Shown: positions 17,399 to 25,979, numbered from the stretch's first letter. The stretch is DNA of 64,000 nucleotides from Anaerotignum neopropionicum (GCF_001571775.1 NZ_LRVM01000004.1:1-64000); one strand, 5' to 3'. Translations and numbers: made by a program. The notes: generated by a model from the sequence alone, not told the origin.

Positions 17399-19375
17399 TT
17401 AACTAATGTCTGTCAAATCTAGATATTTGTAGCCTTCTTCGGCAATAAATTCTTTTCTGCCCGCTAAATTTTCTCCAAGAAGCAATTCAAACATTTCTTG
17501 AGTATGCCTTGCATCGTCGGGGGTAACTAAAACCAAACGCCTTGTTTCGGGGTTCATGGTGGTTTCCCACATCATTTCGGGCTGATTTTCTCCAAGCCCT
17601 TTGGAACGGCTAATTTTTGTTTTCCCTTTAAGATTGCCAAGAATTTCTCCTTTTTCGCTATCAGAATAGGCAAAATAGGTTTGCTTTCCGTTTGTAATTT
17701 CATAAAGAGGGGATTCAGCAATGTACACCTTCTTTTCGTGAATCAAGGTAGGCACCAAGCGGTAAAGCATGGTTAGAAGGAGGGTACGAATTTGAAAGCC
17801 ATCCACATCTGCATCGGTGCAAAGAATGATTTTGCTCCAACGTAATTGACTTAAATCAAAAGAGTTTAAGTCCGACGTATGCTTTGTTTTGATTTCCACG
17901 CCGCAGCCCAAAACCTTTAAAAGATCCGTAATAATATCGTTGGCAAAAATTTTGTTGTAATCCGCCTTTAAGCAATTTAATATTTTTCCTCGTATGGGAA
18001 TAATTGCTTGAAATTCCGCATCTCGGCCTAGCTTGCAGGCACCTAAAGCGGAATCACCTTCCACGATATAAATTTCACGGCGGTTAATGTCTTTTGTACG
18101 GCAGTTCACGAATTTTTCCACGCGGTTATTCATATCCAAAGAGCCGGTCAACTTTTTACGGATGGAAATTCTGGTTTTTTCCGCTGTTTCCCGACTGCGC
18201 TTGTTTGCCAAAACCTGTGCTGCAATTTTTTCTGCCTCTATTTTGTTTTCAATAAAATAAATTTCCAGCTGCTCACGGAAAAAATCCGTCATAGCTTCTT
18301 GAATAAACTTGTTTGTGATGGATTTTTTTGTTTGGTTTTCGTAGCTGGTAACGGTGGAGAAGGAGTTGATGACTAAAATCAAGCTGTCCTCAATATCAGT
18401 AAAGGTGATTTTCTTTTCATCTTTTTTATACAAATTATTGCCTTTCAAATATTTGTCTATGGCAAAAACAAAAGCATTTTTTACTGCCTTATCGGGGGAT
18501 CCGCCGTATTCCAAAAAGCTGGAATTATGATAATATTCCAAGACATTTATTTGATTGTTAAAACAAAAGGCTGTCTCAAATTTCAGCTTGTATTCAGGTT
18601 TGTCTTCCCGATCACGTCCTTTTGTTTCTGTTTGCAAATAATAAACATCGGTGAGGTTGTCTGTTCCAGAAAGTTCTAATAAGTAGTCCTTAATGCCGTT
18701 TTCGTAGCAATAAACAAACTTCTCACCGCTTTCCTCATCAAACAGCTCAAAGGTCAAGCCTGCGTTTACCACAGCCTGTTTTTTCAAAATATCTTGAAAG
18801 TAGGAGAGGGGAATATTGATATCCGTAAATACATCCCGATCGGGACGCCATTTGATTTGTGTTCCCGAGGGATGCTTTTCTGCACCTTCCTTCATAAGGC
18901 CGCCTATATTTTCCCCTTTTTCAAAATGAAGGCTATGACAGATTCCGTCACGATAAATGACTGCATCCATATATTCCGAAGCGTACTGAGTTGCACAGGT
19001 GCCAAGGCCGTTTAAGCCTAAACTAAACTCATAGTTTTCACCGGTGTTATTTTGATATTTTCCGCCTGCATAAAGCTCGCAGAAAACCAATTCCCAATTA
19101 AAACGGTCTTCCTTGGAATTATAATCCACAGGAATCCCGCGGCCGTAATCCTTAATCATAATGGAGTGGTCTTTATACCGAACGATTTCAATTTTATTTC
19201 CGTAGCCTTCCCGGGCTTCATCGATAGAGTTAGATAGGATTTCAAAAACTGCGTGCTCGCAGCCATCTAAGCCGTCGGAACCGAAAATAACACCCGGTCG
19301 AAGGCGGACGCGATCCGCACCTTTTAAAGATGTAATACTTTCGTTGGTATAGTTTGATTGTTGTTGTGATTTCAT
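17399..19375 (-). CDS. parE: Type II topoisomerase subunit B (ParE/GyrB family)
   Basis: The 658-residue ATPase subunit shows the GHKL N-box (EILSNSIDEA), DYGRGIPVD, the ATP-lid GLNGLGTCATQY, and the TOPRIM residues (EGDSALG and the DADVDG metal site). It pairs with ParC to pass DNA strands. The sequence differs from housekeeping GyrB in several places: VRLRPGVIFGSDGLDG, and GRDAEFQAIIPIRGKILN in place of the usual RDRKFQAILPLRGKILN. Clostridia commonly carry such a second topoisomerase pair. First gene of a two-gene operon. Confidence 0.85.
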   Translation of the reverse strand: MKSQQQSNYTNESITSLKGADRVRLRPGVIFGSDGLDGCEHAVFEILSNSIDEAREGYGNKIEIVRYKDHSIMIKDYGRGIPVDYNSKEDRFNWELVFCELYAGGKYQNNTGENYEFSLGLNGLGTCATQYASEYMDAVIYRDGICHSLHFEKGENIGGLMKEGAEKHPSGTQIKWRPDRDVFTDINIPLSYFQDILKKQAVVNAGLTFELFDEESGEKFVYCYENGIKDYLLELSGTDNLTDVYYLQTETKGRDREDKPEYKLKFETAFCFNNQINVLEYYHNSSFLEYGGSPDKAVKNAFVFAIDKYLKGNNLYKKDEKKITFTDIEDSLILVINSFSTVTSYENQTKKSITNKFIQEAMTDFFREQLEIYFIENKIEAEKIAAQVLANKRSRETAEKTRISIRKKLTGSLDMNNRVEKFVNCRTKDINRREIYIVEGDSALGACKLGRDAEFQAIIPIRGKILNCLKADYNKIFANDIITDLLKVLGCGVEIKTKHTSDLNSFDLSQLRWSKIILCTDADVDGFQIRTLLLTMLYRLVPTLIHEKKVYIAESPLYEITNGKQTYFAYSDSEKGEILGNLKGKTKISRSKGLGENQPEMMWETTMNPETRRLVLVTPDDARHTQEMFELLLGENLAGRKEFIAEEGYKYLDLTDIS

Positions 19376-19590
19376 GAAAACACCTGCTTCTTATGTTATC
19401 TGACCCTATATATATAGGTAGGAAGTTAAAATATCCCAATATATATTAATTTACATTAGTTTGCGCTTGGTGTCAAGGCGGGGAAAAAACTCATGTGTTT
19501 TATTATAGACAAAAAACTTGATTTTTTGTTGTATGATTGGTATAATAAATAGGCTTTCTGCTGGGAAATAACTGAAATATTTGGAGGGCT

Positions 19591-19738
19591 AAGGAAGTGA
19601 CCATAATGGATCTGACTCGAAATTAGGTCACTTGCCCCGAAAACTGAAAAATTATTAAATGGAAGTGTATCGAAGTGGTCATAACGAGCTTGACTCGAAA
19701 TCATGTTACTTGCTCCGGAAACTGAATAATTATTAAAT
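19591..19738 (+). repeat. Two degenerate tandem copies of the tRNA-Ser 5' half
   Basis: Two units precede the intact tRNA gene: 19591-19660 and 19661-19738. Each begins with a GGAAGTG-like acceptor strand and runs through the anticodon loop sequence GACTCGAAA before diverging into a shared spacer ending AATTATTAAAT. They lack the 3' half of a tRNA and cannot fold as tRNAs. The second copy is closer to the real gene (GTATCGAAGTGGTCATAACG is shared). They look like duplicates or integration scars at a tRNA attachment region. Confidence 0.7.
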
Positions 19739-19827
19739 GGAAGCGTATCGAAGTGGTCATAACGGGCCTGACTCGAAATCAGGTAGTCCTCACGGGCTCG
19801 TGGGTTCGAATCCCACCGCTTCCGCCA
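19739..19827 (+). tRNA. tRNA-Ser (anticodon CGA)
   Basis: The acceptor stem GGAAGCG pairs with CGCTTCC. The anticodon arm is CCTGA-CTCGAAA-TCAGG with CGA at 19772-19774 by position in the loop. A long type-II variable region follows, and the T-arm is GTGGG-TTCGAAT-CCCAC. The discriminator G and an encoded CCA (19825-19827) end the gene. It reads UCG codons. The accessory island begins right after it. Confidence 0.92.
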
Positions 19828-19883
19828 GAAGATTAGGTCAAAATAGATACAGGGCTGAAAAAGCCAGTGTTTATGCGGCCTGA

Positions 19884-19916
19884 CGAGGGTTTTGAATGAA
19901 AAATTCAAGACCCTCG
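19884..19916 (+). terminator. Hairpin terminator after tRNA-Ser
   Basis: CGAGGGTTTTGAAT and ATTCAAGACCCTCG form a long stem followed by TTTTTC. It probably ends the tRNA transcript. Confidence 0.75.
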
Positions 19917-19929
19917 TTTTTCATAGATG

Positions 19930-19959
19930 CACCTCGCTTTTTAACAAGAAAGCGGGGTG
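19930..19959 (+). terminator. Second hairpin terminator after tRNA-Ser
   Basis: CACCTCGCTTT pairs with AAAGCGGGGTG (one G-T wobble) and is followed by TTTCTTGTTTT. Confidence 0.6.
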
Positions 19960-20029
19960 TTTCTTGTTTTAGGCCGGAATCAGTCCGGCAAACAATTTCA
20001 TAAAGCCAATACGCTACAGGGCAATTTTG

Positions 20030-20074
20030 AAGCGGCTGTGTTCTTCGTGACTGAAAAACACAGCCGCTTTTTTT
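20030..20074 (+). terminator. Terminator-like hairpin directly upstream of a ribosome site
   Basis: AAGCGGCTGTGTT and AACACAGCCGCTT form a 13-bp stem followed by T7. It lies only 35 bases before the start of the first element gene (GAAAGGATGG, ATG 20109), so it would stop transcription just before that gene unless bypassed. Confidence 0.7.
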
Positions 20075-20108
20075 GCGCCCAAAATCAAAAAGAAAGGATG
20101 GATGCACC

Positions 20109-20627
20109 ATGAAAAACGAACTGCAATCCCTGCGGCTCTTCAGCCCCCTCTTCCCCCATATCTACAGAAAAAACGAATGGGGCGATATGGACGATTACCG
20201 GGAGGATTTATCCGCCGGTGAAGTTTTGGAATATGAGGATGAAATCCTTGCCCTCATTCAGAAAGAAAAGCTCCCCAGCGAGGGCGAGCGTGGCCTTGCC
20301 GTTTATCTTGATGATGATCTCAGCCGAAAGGTGTACAGCATTAACCCGACTGTTGAAGAATGGAACGGTGAGCTGTGGGGTGTGACCGAGATGCAAACCC
20401 ACGGTACGCTCTCTTCCTCTGAGTTTGCAGAGCTGACAGAATGGCTTTCTTCACAGTTTTCCGATGGCTGGGGCGAGGGGCTGGAACAGCGAGAAATCAA
20501 GGTAGAGGACGGTGAGCTGTATCTCAGCTTTTGGGATAGCAGCGACCGCTTCTTTATCAAACCGGAGGACGAGTTGAAAGGCAGCCAGTCCTTTGGCTTC
20601 GGCATGACGATGGGAGGAATGCAGTAA
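20109..20627 (+). CDS. Conserved conjugative-element protein of unknown function
   Basis: This acidic protein of 172 residues is typical of Clostridia conjugative elements, where it precedes a YubB-like gene. I see no membrane segment or catalytic motif. It is rich in Glu, Asp and Trp, with the conserved-looking stretches RGLAVYLDDDL and SQFSDGWGEG. The start at 20109 follows GAAAGGATGG; an upstream TTG lacks support. Its stop overlaps the next start (TAATG), so the two are translationally coupled. A role in defence against host nucleases is possible by context only. Confidence 0.65.
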   Translation: MKNELQSLRLFSPLFPHIYRKNEWGDMDDYREDLSAGEVLEYEDEILALIQKEKLPSEGERGLAVYLDDDLSRKVYSINPTVEEWNGELWGVTEMQTHGTLSSSEFAELTEWLSSQFSDGWGEGLEQREIKVEDGELYLSFWDSSDRFFIKPEDELKGSQSFGFGMTMGGMQ

Positions 20628-21217
20628 TGCCAAATCATGTAACCAATATTGTAAGAGTATCCGGCGATCCGGAAAAGGTCAAGGCGATGTTCGAGGATAT
20701 CAAAGATGATAAGATCGGCCTCGGCAGCATCGACTTCAACAAGGTTATCCCGATGCCTGAGCATATCTTCCGTGGCAACCTTGGTATGGCCGAGCGTGAG
20801 AAGTACGGCAAAGACAATTGGTATGACTGGTCGATTTCCAATTGGGGAACCAAGTGGAACAGCTATGGCTACGATGGCGCATATACCCCGCAGGATTTTG
20901 AAGGTGAGCATATCGAGTTCCAGACCGCATGGAGCCGTCCGGAAAATGTCATTGCTGCACTGGCGGCAAAATATCCTGACCTATCCTTTGAACACAAATG
21001 GGCTGACGAGGACTTCGGATATAACACAGGAAAAAAGGAATACGAAGATGGTGAGGAAATGTTCTGCGATATCCCTTCCGGCGGCTCCAAGGAAGCGCTG
21101 GAAATGGCGGCTGAGATTCACGATGTGGATCTGGCCGATGAGGGCTACCTGTACAACGAGAAAACCGGCGAATATGAATATCATAGTCCAGACGAGTCGA
21201 TGTCACTGAAAATGTAG
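20627..21217 (+). CDS. YubB/DUF1281 ferredoxin-like domain protein
   Basis: The 196-residue protein begins MPNHVTNIVRVSGD, followed by a domain containing FNKVIPMPEHI and YDWSISNWGTKWNSYG. This is the signature of the DUF1281/YubB family found on plasmids and conjugative elements, whose ferredoxin-like fold has no proven activity. It is acidic and cytoplasmic. Its start codon overlaps the previous stop by one base. Conserved neighbourship with Dam and AbrB-like genes suggests a shared accessory module. Confidence 0.75.
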   Translation: MPNHVTNIVRVSGDPEKVKAMFEDIKDDKIGLGSIDFNKVIPMPEHIFRGNLGMAEREKYGKDNWYDWSISNWGTKWNSYGYDGAYTPQDFEGEHIEFQTAWSRPENVIAALAAKYPDLSFEHKWADEDFGYNTGKKEYEDGEEMFCDIPSGGSKEALEMAAEIHDVDLADEGYLYNEKTGEYEYHSPDESMSLKM

Positions 21218-21258
21218 TGAGCATCGGCTCTTTTCTTTTTAGAGGGAGGTGATGGAAT

Positions 21259-22188
21259 ATCAATAGCTTTATCAGCTGGGTGGGCGGCAAAAAAGCCCTC
21301 CGCAATATCATATACAGGCTCTTCCCCAAGGACTTCGGCAGATACATTGAAGTCTTTGGCGGTGGGGGTTGGGTTTTATTCGGCAGACCGCCGGACTGCA
21401 AAGGCATGGAGGTCTACAATGATTTCAACGGCAACCTGACCAACCTGTTCTACTGTGTAAAAAACAGGACGCTGGCCTTCCTCAAGGAGCTGGGCTTCCT
21501 GCCACTCAACTCCCGGCATGAATTTAATGTGCTGCGCCGCTTCTTTGAAAAGGATGAATTCGATACGGAATATCTGAAAGAAGAACTGGAGCTGGCGCAA
21601 CAAAACCTCCCGCCGCCTGAGTTTGAGGAACTGAGAGCTATTCTGCTGGAGCAGGCTGAGCCAAGCGATGTATGGCGAGCGGCTGCTTTTTTCAAGCTCA
21701 TCCGCTACAGCTACGGCAGCGGATGCACCTCCTATGGCTGCCAGCCCTTTGACATCCGAAAGGTGTTCACTGTGATATGGGAGGCATCAAGGCGGCTTTC
21801 GGATACCGTAGTGGAAAATAAGGACTTTGAGGCATTGATCCGGCAGTACGACCGGGATGATGCCTTTTTTTATTGCGATCCGCCGTATTACATGACCGAG
21901 GGTCACTATGCGGTGGAATTCCTGAAAACCGATCATCAACGGCTCCGGGATGCATTGGCAGGCTGCAAGGGCAAGTGGATGGTCAGCTATAACGACTGCG
22001 AATTTATCCGGGAGTTGTATCAGGAGTACACCATCACACCGGTCACCCGCCTGAGCAATCTGGCGCAGCGGTATGAGGGCGGCTGCGAATACCCGGAGGT
22101 CATCATTACCAACTACGATCCCAAGGAGCGAGAAAAGGATACGTTCCAATTAAATCTATTTGACTTTGGAGGTGAATACGAAGAATGA
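21259..22188 (+). CDS. D12-class DNA adenine methylase (Dam-like)
   Basis: The frame encodes about 309 residues with the D12-class order of motifs: motif I region SWVGGKKALR (FxGxK type) and RYIEVFGGGGWVLFGRPP near the N-terminus, and the catalytic DPPY in FYCDPPYYMTEGHY. These enzymes transfer a methyl group from AdoMet to adenine N6, often masking element DNA from host restriction. GGGAGGTGA sits correctly for a start at 21259, but the codon there is ATC; the next canonical start is GTG 21280, which would cut into motif I. It overlaps the next gene by 4 bases. Confidence 0.8.
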   Translation: MNSFISWVGGKKALRNIIYRLFPKDFGRYIEVFGGGGWVLFGRPPDCKGMEVYNDFNGNLTNLFYCVKNRTLAFLKELGFLPLNSRHEFNVLRRFFEKDEFDTEYLKEELELAQQNLPPPEFEELRAILLEQAEPSDVWRAAAFFKLIRYSYGSGCTSYGCQPFDIRKVFTVIWEASRRLSDTVVENKDFEALIRQYDRDDAFFYCDPPYYMTEGHYAVEFLKTDHQRLRDALAGCKGKWMVSYNDCEFIRELYQEYTITPVTRLSNLAQRYEGGCEYPEVIITNYDPKEREKDTFQLNLFDFGGEYEE

Positions 22189-22574
22189 CTGGACTTGAAA
22201 AAATCCGTTGGGCAAAAGCCCTGATTGAAGAAGAAAGCAGCGGTGCCTATCAGTTTGTGGTGGGCAATGTTCACGATGACCTGTATCTGCGCTGCGGGGA
22301 TAAAGCCAATGTGGGGCTGTACCTGACCGTGCAGCAAAATGAGAAAACAGGCAGCTACGACTGCATTTTCAAGGGATATACCCGCATCAGCAGTGGCTAC
22401 CACAACGCCAAAGGAATGCAGAAGCTGGCTGGCGAGTACAAGCAGGCCGCCTATTTCCTCAAAGAAATGGAGATCGCCAACATCTCTCTGACCGAGGATG
22501 AGCTTCGCACCTTTGTGTCGGAGCTGAAATCGGCAGAGGAACAACAAATCAATGCCCCGCAGATGGGGATGTAA
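22185..22574 (+). CDS. Small conjugative-element protein, unknown function
   Basis: The 129-residue soluble protein starts within the stop codon of the methylase gene (ATGA). It begins MTGLEKIRWAKALIEEESSG and carries two short beta-rich segments (YQFVVGNVHDDLYLRC, YDCIFKGYTRISSGYH) and a C-terminal helix. I recognise no family beyond its recurrent position in this type of accessory module. Codon use and GC match its neighbours. Confidence 0.6.
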   Translation: MTGLEKIRWAKALIEEESSGAYQFVVGNVHDDLYLRCGDKANVGLYLTVQQNEKTGSYDCIFKGYTRISSGYHNAKGMQKLAGEYKQAAYFLKEMEIANISLTEDELRTFVSELKSAEEQQINAPQMGM

Positions 22575-22590
22575 AAAGGAGGTTTGCACT

Positions 22591-23022
22591 ATGAAAATCA
22601 TTGAAACGAAAGGCCAAATTGCCGATAACGGCAGCATCATCCTGCCGCCCGGTGTACTGGACACCATGTGCGTCACTGCCGGTGATACCGTGCATCTGGC
22701 GTATCTGTCCCACCACCCGGTGAAACAGATCAACAGCTACGGCGAGTTTTTTCTCACAAAGGATGGCATCAACCATGTGAACGAGCCGGTGGAAGCACCG
22801 GAATCCGCAGAATTGTCGGTACCTCATGCGCTTTTGGAGGCGGCGGGGATTCCACTGGATGACGATCTGGATATCCGCTGTGAGGTCGGCGCTATCATCA
22901 TTGGCAGCGCCGATCCCGTCAGGCAGCTGCCGCCCCAGCTCATGGAGCTGTTTGACAGCCTCGGCGTGAGCCACGACACCATCCGCTGGGTGCTGGAGGG
23001 AGGTGCGGAGGATGAAGAATAA
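22591..23022 (+). CDS. AbrB-like protein with two swapped-hairpin domains
   Basis: The 143-residue protein shows an AbrB/SpoVT-type beta-hairpin at the N-terminus (KGQIADNGSIILPPGVLDTMCVTAGDTVHL). A second, shorter copy lies near residues 70-110 (LSVPHALLEAAGIPLDDDLDIRCEVG, in part). Such domains dimerise to bind DNA, as in antitoxins and transition-state regulators. The start at 22591 follows AAAGGAGG. Overlap with a second AbrB-like gene suggests a co-translated pair. Confidence 0.65.
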   Translation: MKIIETKGQIADNGSIILPPGVLDTMCVTAGDTVHLAYLSHHPVKQINSYGEFFLTKDGINHVNEPVEAPESAELSVPHALLEAAGIPLDDDLDIRCEVGAIIIGSADPVRQLPPQLMELFDSLGVSHDTIRWVLEGGAEDEE

Positions 23023-23296
23023 GCCCATCTATAAACTCATGGACAGCAAAGGTCGGGTACTGATTCCCAAAGAACTGCGCACCGCCAGCGGTATGGACTA
23101 CGGCGATATTGTGCGCCTCGGTTTGTCCAACGGTACGGTCAGTGTGCACAAGGTGGACATTATCGAAATCGGCGACCAGTCCCCGGAGGCGGTGGAGGCC
23201 TATGTCCGTGCGGCGTTCAAGACCATGCCGGATGATACAAGGCTTTCTCTCATTTCCGACCTGACCGCCCTGCTGCAACAGAAAAAGGAGGGCTGA
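23012..23296 (+). CDS. AbrB/MazE/SpoVT family DNA-binding protein
   Basis: The 94-residue protein carries an N-terminal AbrB-type hairpin with the family hallmark MDSKGRVLIPKELR, followed by a helical tail. It probably binds DNA as a dimer. The start at 23012 was chosen over GTG 23003 because GGAGGTGCGG is well placed. It overlaps the preceding AbrB-like gene. No toxin gene follows, so a toxin-antitoxin role is unlikely; a regulator of the element is more plausible. Confidence 0.75.
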   Translation: MKNKPIYKLMDSKGRVLIPKELRTASGMDYGDIVRLGLSNGTVSVHKVDIIEIGDQSPEAVEAYVRAAFKTMPDDTRLSLISDLTALLQQKKEG

Positions 23297-23299
23297 CCG

Positions 23300-23860
23300 T
23301 TGGAACGAAAATCAGCATATACATCAGCGGACTGTGCGGCAACCGGCTTGGGCTGCAATATTCAGAGAAAGGTTGTCGTAATCGGTCAGGACAATCCGGA
23401 GAGGCAGCTGTACTTCTGCCTCTGCGGGAACGGAGCCAGTGCCAACCCCAGCGGCGCTGCTATCTTTTTGGTGTCGCTCCGTACCGGGGAGTTTGCGCTC
23501 AAAAACCGCAGTGAGGTCATTGGGATTTTGAAGCCGGAGCTTCTGCCGGACAGCGCCAAGCTTCAACTTTCCCAAATCAGGCCGGTGGGAGCGTTGGATT
23601 TGCAGAATCATGAGGTGAAATACAGCGGCTACAGCTTTCTGCCCGATGGCCGCTATGCCTCCGGTGTGTGGCTCTGCACCGAGCAGGAAGCGCTCAGTTA
23701 TGTGGAGATGCAGAAGCCTTACCAGCACCGCATCATGCTTTGCGACCGGGATGACTTCTGTGTGCTGGAGCTACAGGATGGTAAGCTCATTCATCCCACA
23801 GAGAAAGAAATGGAAGCCTTTCAACAGAATTCTCAGGATGGAGGCATGACCATGACGTAA
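23300..23860 (+). CDS. Conserved conjugative-element protein, unknown function
   Basis: The 186-residue soluble protein starts with TTG 23300, three bases after the previous stop. Its core contains QLYFCLCGNGASANPSGAAI, PELLPDSAKLQLSQIRP, YSGYSFLPDGRYASGVW and YQHRIMLCDRDDF. I have seen this combination only as an unnamed protein of Clostridia mobile elements. Domain and activity are unknown. The exact start is uncertain because no strong ribosome site separates it from the AbrB-like gene. Confidence 0.55.
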   Translation: MERKSAYTSADCAATGLGCNIQRKVVVIGQDNPERQLYFCLCGNGASANPSGAAIFLVSLRTGEFALKNRSEVIGILKPELLPDSAKLQLSQIRPVGALDLQNHEVKYSGYSFLPDGRYASGVWLCTEQEALSYVEMQKPYQHRIMLCDRDDFCVLELQDGKLIHPTEKEMEAFQQNSQDGGMTMT

Positions 23861-23873
23861 AGGAGGCAATATC

Positions 23874-25781
23874 ATGCGAAATATCCGGATGGAAAAAGAC
23901 ATCATCCTGTACTACGGCAACCCTGCCGGGTATGTCAGCGGCGACAAGGCGGTGGTTGATCCTCTCTTTCAGTCGGAGGAACTGAACGCCTTTCTCAGCC
24001 GCCAAAAGGACATCGGCGAGGTGAAATGGACAGACGGTGTATATGATCGCCTTGTCAACGGTCAGCGGGATACCCAAGAACTCACGCTGCTGAAAAGCTG
24101 CCGGGTATGGCAGTTAAAGCCCGAATCGGATCTCCGGATGCGCTTCATCAGCCTTGCGGATTTCTGCAAGGAGTTCGGCGAACCGCAGATGTCCGATTAC
24201 CAGACTGTGTATGACGGCGAGGTGGAAACCAACAATCTGGAGGCGCTGTACACCAAATTCAATATAGACCATCCCCCCGGCTACACTGCGCAGATTGCTT
24301 ATTATACGGAGAAAATCAGCAAAAACAAGGATTGGGAGCTTGCCGGTATTTTTGCTGATGAGGGCATCACCGGGACCAGTGCCAAAAAGCGTACCGAGTT
24401 TCTCAAGCTCATGGCACTGTGCGAAAAAGGCAAAGTCGATATGGTGCTGACCAAATCCGTCTCCAGGTTTTCCAGAAACACGCTGGATGCCATCGGGTAT
24501 ATTCGGAAGCTCAAGGCAAAGGGCATCCCCATCATCTTCGAAAAAGAGGGCATCAACACGATGGAGATGGCAAGTGAAATGGCGCTGTGCTTCCTCAGCG
24601 GCTTTGCGCAGGCTGAGAGCGAATCCATCAGCCGCAACGTCACATGGGGCAAGCGCCAGAGCTTCAAAAGCGGAAAGGTTTCCTTTCAATACTCCCGCCT
24701 GCTGGGTTATGAAAAAAGTGAGGACGGTCAGCCTAAGATTGTGCCGGAGGAAGCGGAAATCGTCAAACGGATTTTCAGAAGCTATTACTCCGGTGCCAGC
24801 GTCCGAAAAATAAAAGAATCACTGGAGGCAGACAAAATTCTCTCCCCCACCGGAAAGCAGGAATGGTCAATTGGCGTTCTGCAGTATATGCTCCGAAATG
24901 AGCGTTACATCGGTGATGCCCTGCTGCAGAAAACCTATGTGGTGGACTGCCTGACCAAACAAACCCGGAAAAACAACGGCGAAATCCCGCAGTATTATGT
25001 AACCGGAAACCATGAGTCGATTATTTCAAAGGATTTATTTAACCTTGTACAGGAGGAAATCGCCCGCAGAGCCGGGAAACGTAAGGTGGCCAAAAAAGCT
25101 GTAAAAACCGAAAAAGGAAAATACAGCAGCAAATATGCGCTGACCGAGCTTCTCTGCTGCGGTGAATGCGGTACACAATACCGCAGGGTCACTTGGGCGA
25201 GGAATGGTAAGAAAAAGGTGGTCTGGCGCTGTATCAACCGCTTGGAGTATGGCACAAAATACTGCAAGGAATCCCCTACCATTGAGGAAAGTCGGTTGCA
25301 CCAAGCCATTGTCACCGCCCTGAACCGGCTGGATGAGGATAAGGCCGATGTCATCGAAACCCTCAAGGCAGGCCTGCGGCTGGCCATCGGTTCACAGGAT
25401 GATGACAGCTTCAATGAAGCGGCTGTCCAAAACCGTATCGCCGAGTTGCAGAGCGTGATGATGGATTTGGTGGAACTCAGCTCCAAGTCCAGCGCCGGTG
25501 CAGATTACTTCGATGCCAAGTTTGAGGAAATCGCTGCGGAGATAAAGGGATTGCAAGGGCAACTTGGCGAACACCAAGAGCAGACCATGCTCGCCCAAAA
25601 CACGCAAGCCCGAATCCATGAACTGCTTTACACACTGGAACATATTGACCTGAGCGTAAAGGAATACTGTGATGATGTGGTCAAGGGGATTATCACCAAG
25701 GTGGTGGTTTTATCCGCAGACCGCATCCGAATCACTTTTGATAACAATATGGAAATGGAACAAGAGTTGCTGGGGGAGTAG
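23874..25781 (+). CDS. Chimeric protein: YodL-like N-terminus fused to truncated large serine recombinase
   Basis: Residues 1 to about 138 resemble the N-terminal part of YodL-domain proteins of conjugative elements (VYDRLVNGQRDTQEL, FNIDHPPGYT). From residue 139 the sequence is a large serine recombinase: AQIAYYTEKI, GIFADEGITGTSAKKR, SVSRFSRNTLD, a recombinase domain (about 275-400), a zinc ribbon (CCGECGTQYRR...WRC...KYC) and a coiled-coil tail. The canonical first 40 residues, including the YCRVST segment with the catalytic serine, are absent. The protein should therefore be unable to recombine DNA unless a start inside complements in trans. The junction maps to about 24285 and keeps frame across 635 residues. 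Confidence 0.8.
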   Translation: MRNIRMEKDIILYYGNPAGYVSGDKAVVDPLFQSEELNAFLSRQKDIGEVKWTDGVYDRLVNGQRDTQELTLLKSCRVWQLKPESDLRMRFISLADFCKEFGEPQMSDYQTVYDGEVETNNLEALYTKFNIDHPPGYTAQIAYYTEKISKNKDWELAGIFADEGITGTSAKKRTEFLKLMALCEKGKVDMVLTKSVSRFSRNTLDAIGYIRKLKAKGIPIIFEKEGINTMEMASEMALCFLSGFAQAESESISRNVTWGKRQSFKSGKVSFQYSRLLGYEKSEDGQPKIVPEEAEIVKRIFRSYYSGASVRKIKESLEADKILSPTGKQEWSIGVLQYMLRNERYIGDALLQKTYVVDCLTKQTRKNNGEIPQYYVTGNHESIISKDLFNLVQEEIARRAGKRKVAKKAVKTEKGKYSSKYALTELLCCGECGTQYRRVTWARNGKKKVVWRCINRLEYGTKYCKESPTIEESRLHQAIVTALNRLDEDKADVIETLKAGLRLAIGSQDDDSFNEAAVQNRIAELQSVMMDLVELSSKSSAGADYFDAKFEEIAAEIKGLQGQLGEHQEQTMLAQNTQARIHELLYTLEHIDLSVKEYCDDVVKGIITKVVVLSADRIRITFDNNMEMEQELLGE

Positions 25782-25979
25782 AGAAACCTTTGAATTTTTG
25801 AAAAATAATCTCATTCCTATATGAGGTGAGTTTACTCAGTATAGTTAAGAGTTTAAAAACGATATGTTTGGTATCAAAAGTGATATGAAATTTTTCATAA
25901 ATAATACTATTAGATTGTGTTATGTGCTTGGATATGGTATTATAATTAGGTATGCATTTATGCGGTTGGAGGCGTTTTT
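25782..25979. promoter_or_regulatory. AT-rich leader of the restriction-modification locus
   Basis: A sharp drop in GC marks the end of the element scrap. A TATAAT hexamer in the stretch TGGTATTATAATTAGG near 25937-25952 is a likely -10 box for the controller gene; the -35 is weak. GGTTGGAGGCG precedes ATG 25980. Confidence 0.35.

Larger units (their letters stand above)
19880..25781 (+). mobile_element. Remnant of a conjugative element, left segment
   Basis: Eight consecutive genes on the plus strand (YubB-like protein, Dam-like methylase, two AbrB-like proteins, small unknown proteins and a YodL/recombinase chimera) have clearly higher GC by eye than the flanking chromosome. They match the accessory modules of Clostridia integrative conjugative elements. 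No relaxase, coupling protein or type IV secretion gene remains, and the last gene is a deletion fusion, so the element is not self-mobile as seen here. It lies immediately downstream of a tRNA-Ser gene. Confidence 0.7.

Noticed and set aside
19591-19738. Two extra tRNA-Ser genes
   Set aside because: Only the 5' half is present in each, with no T-arm or acceptor 3' strand.
22113-22733. Minus-strand open frame of 206 codons across the methylase end and next genes
   Set aside because: High GC makes long chance frames common here, and the plus-strand genes are coupled and family-supported.
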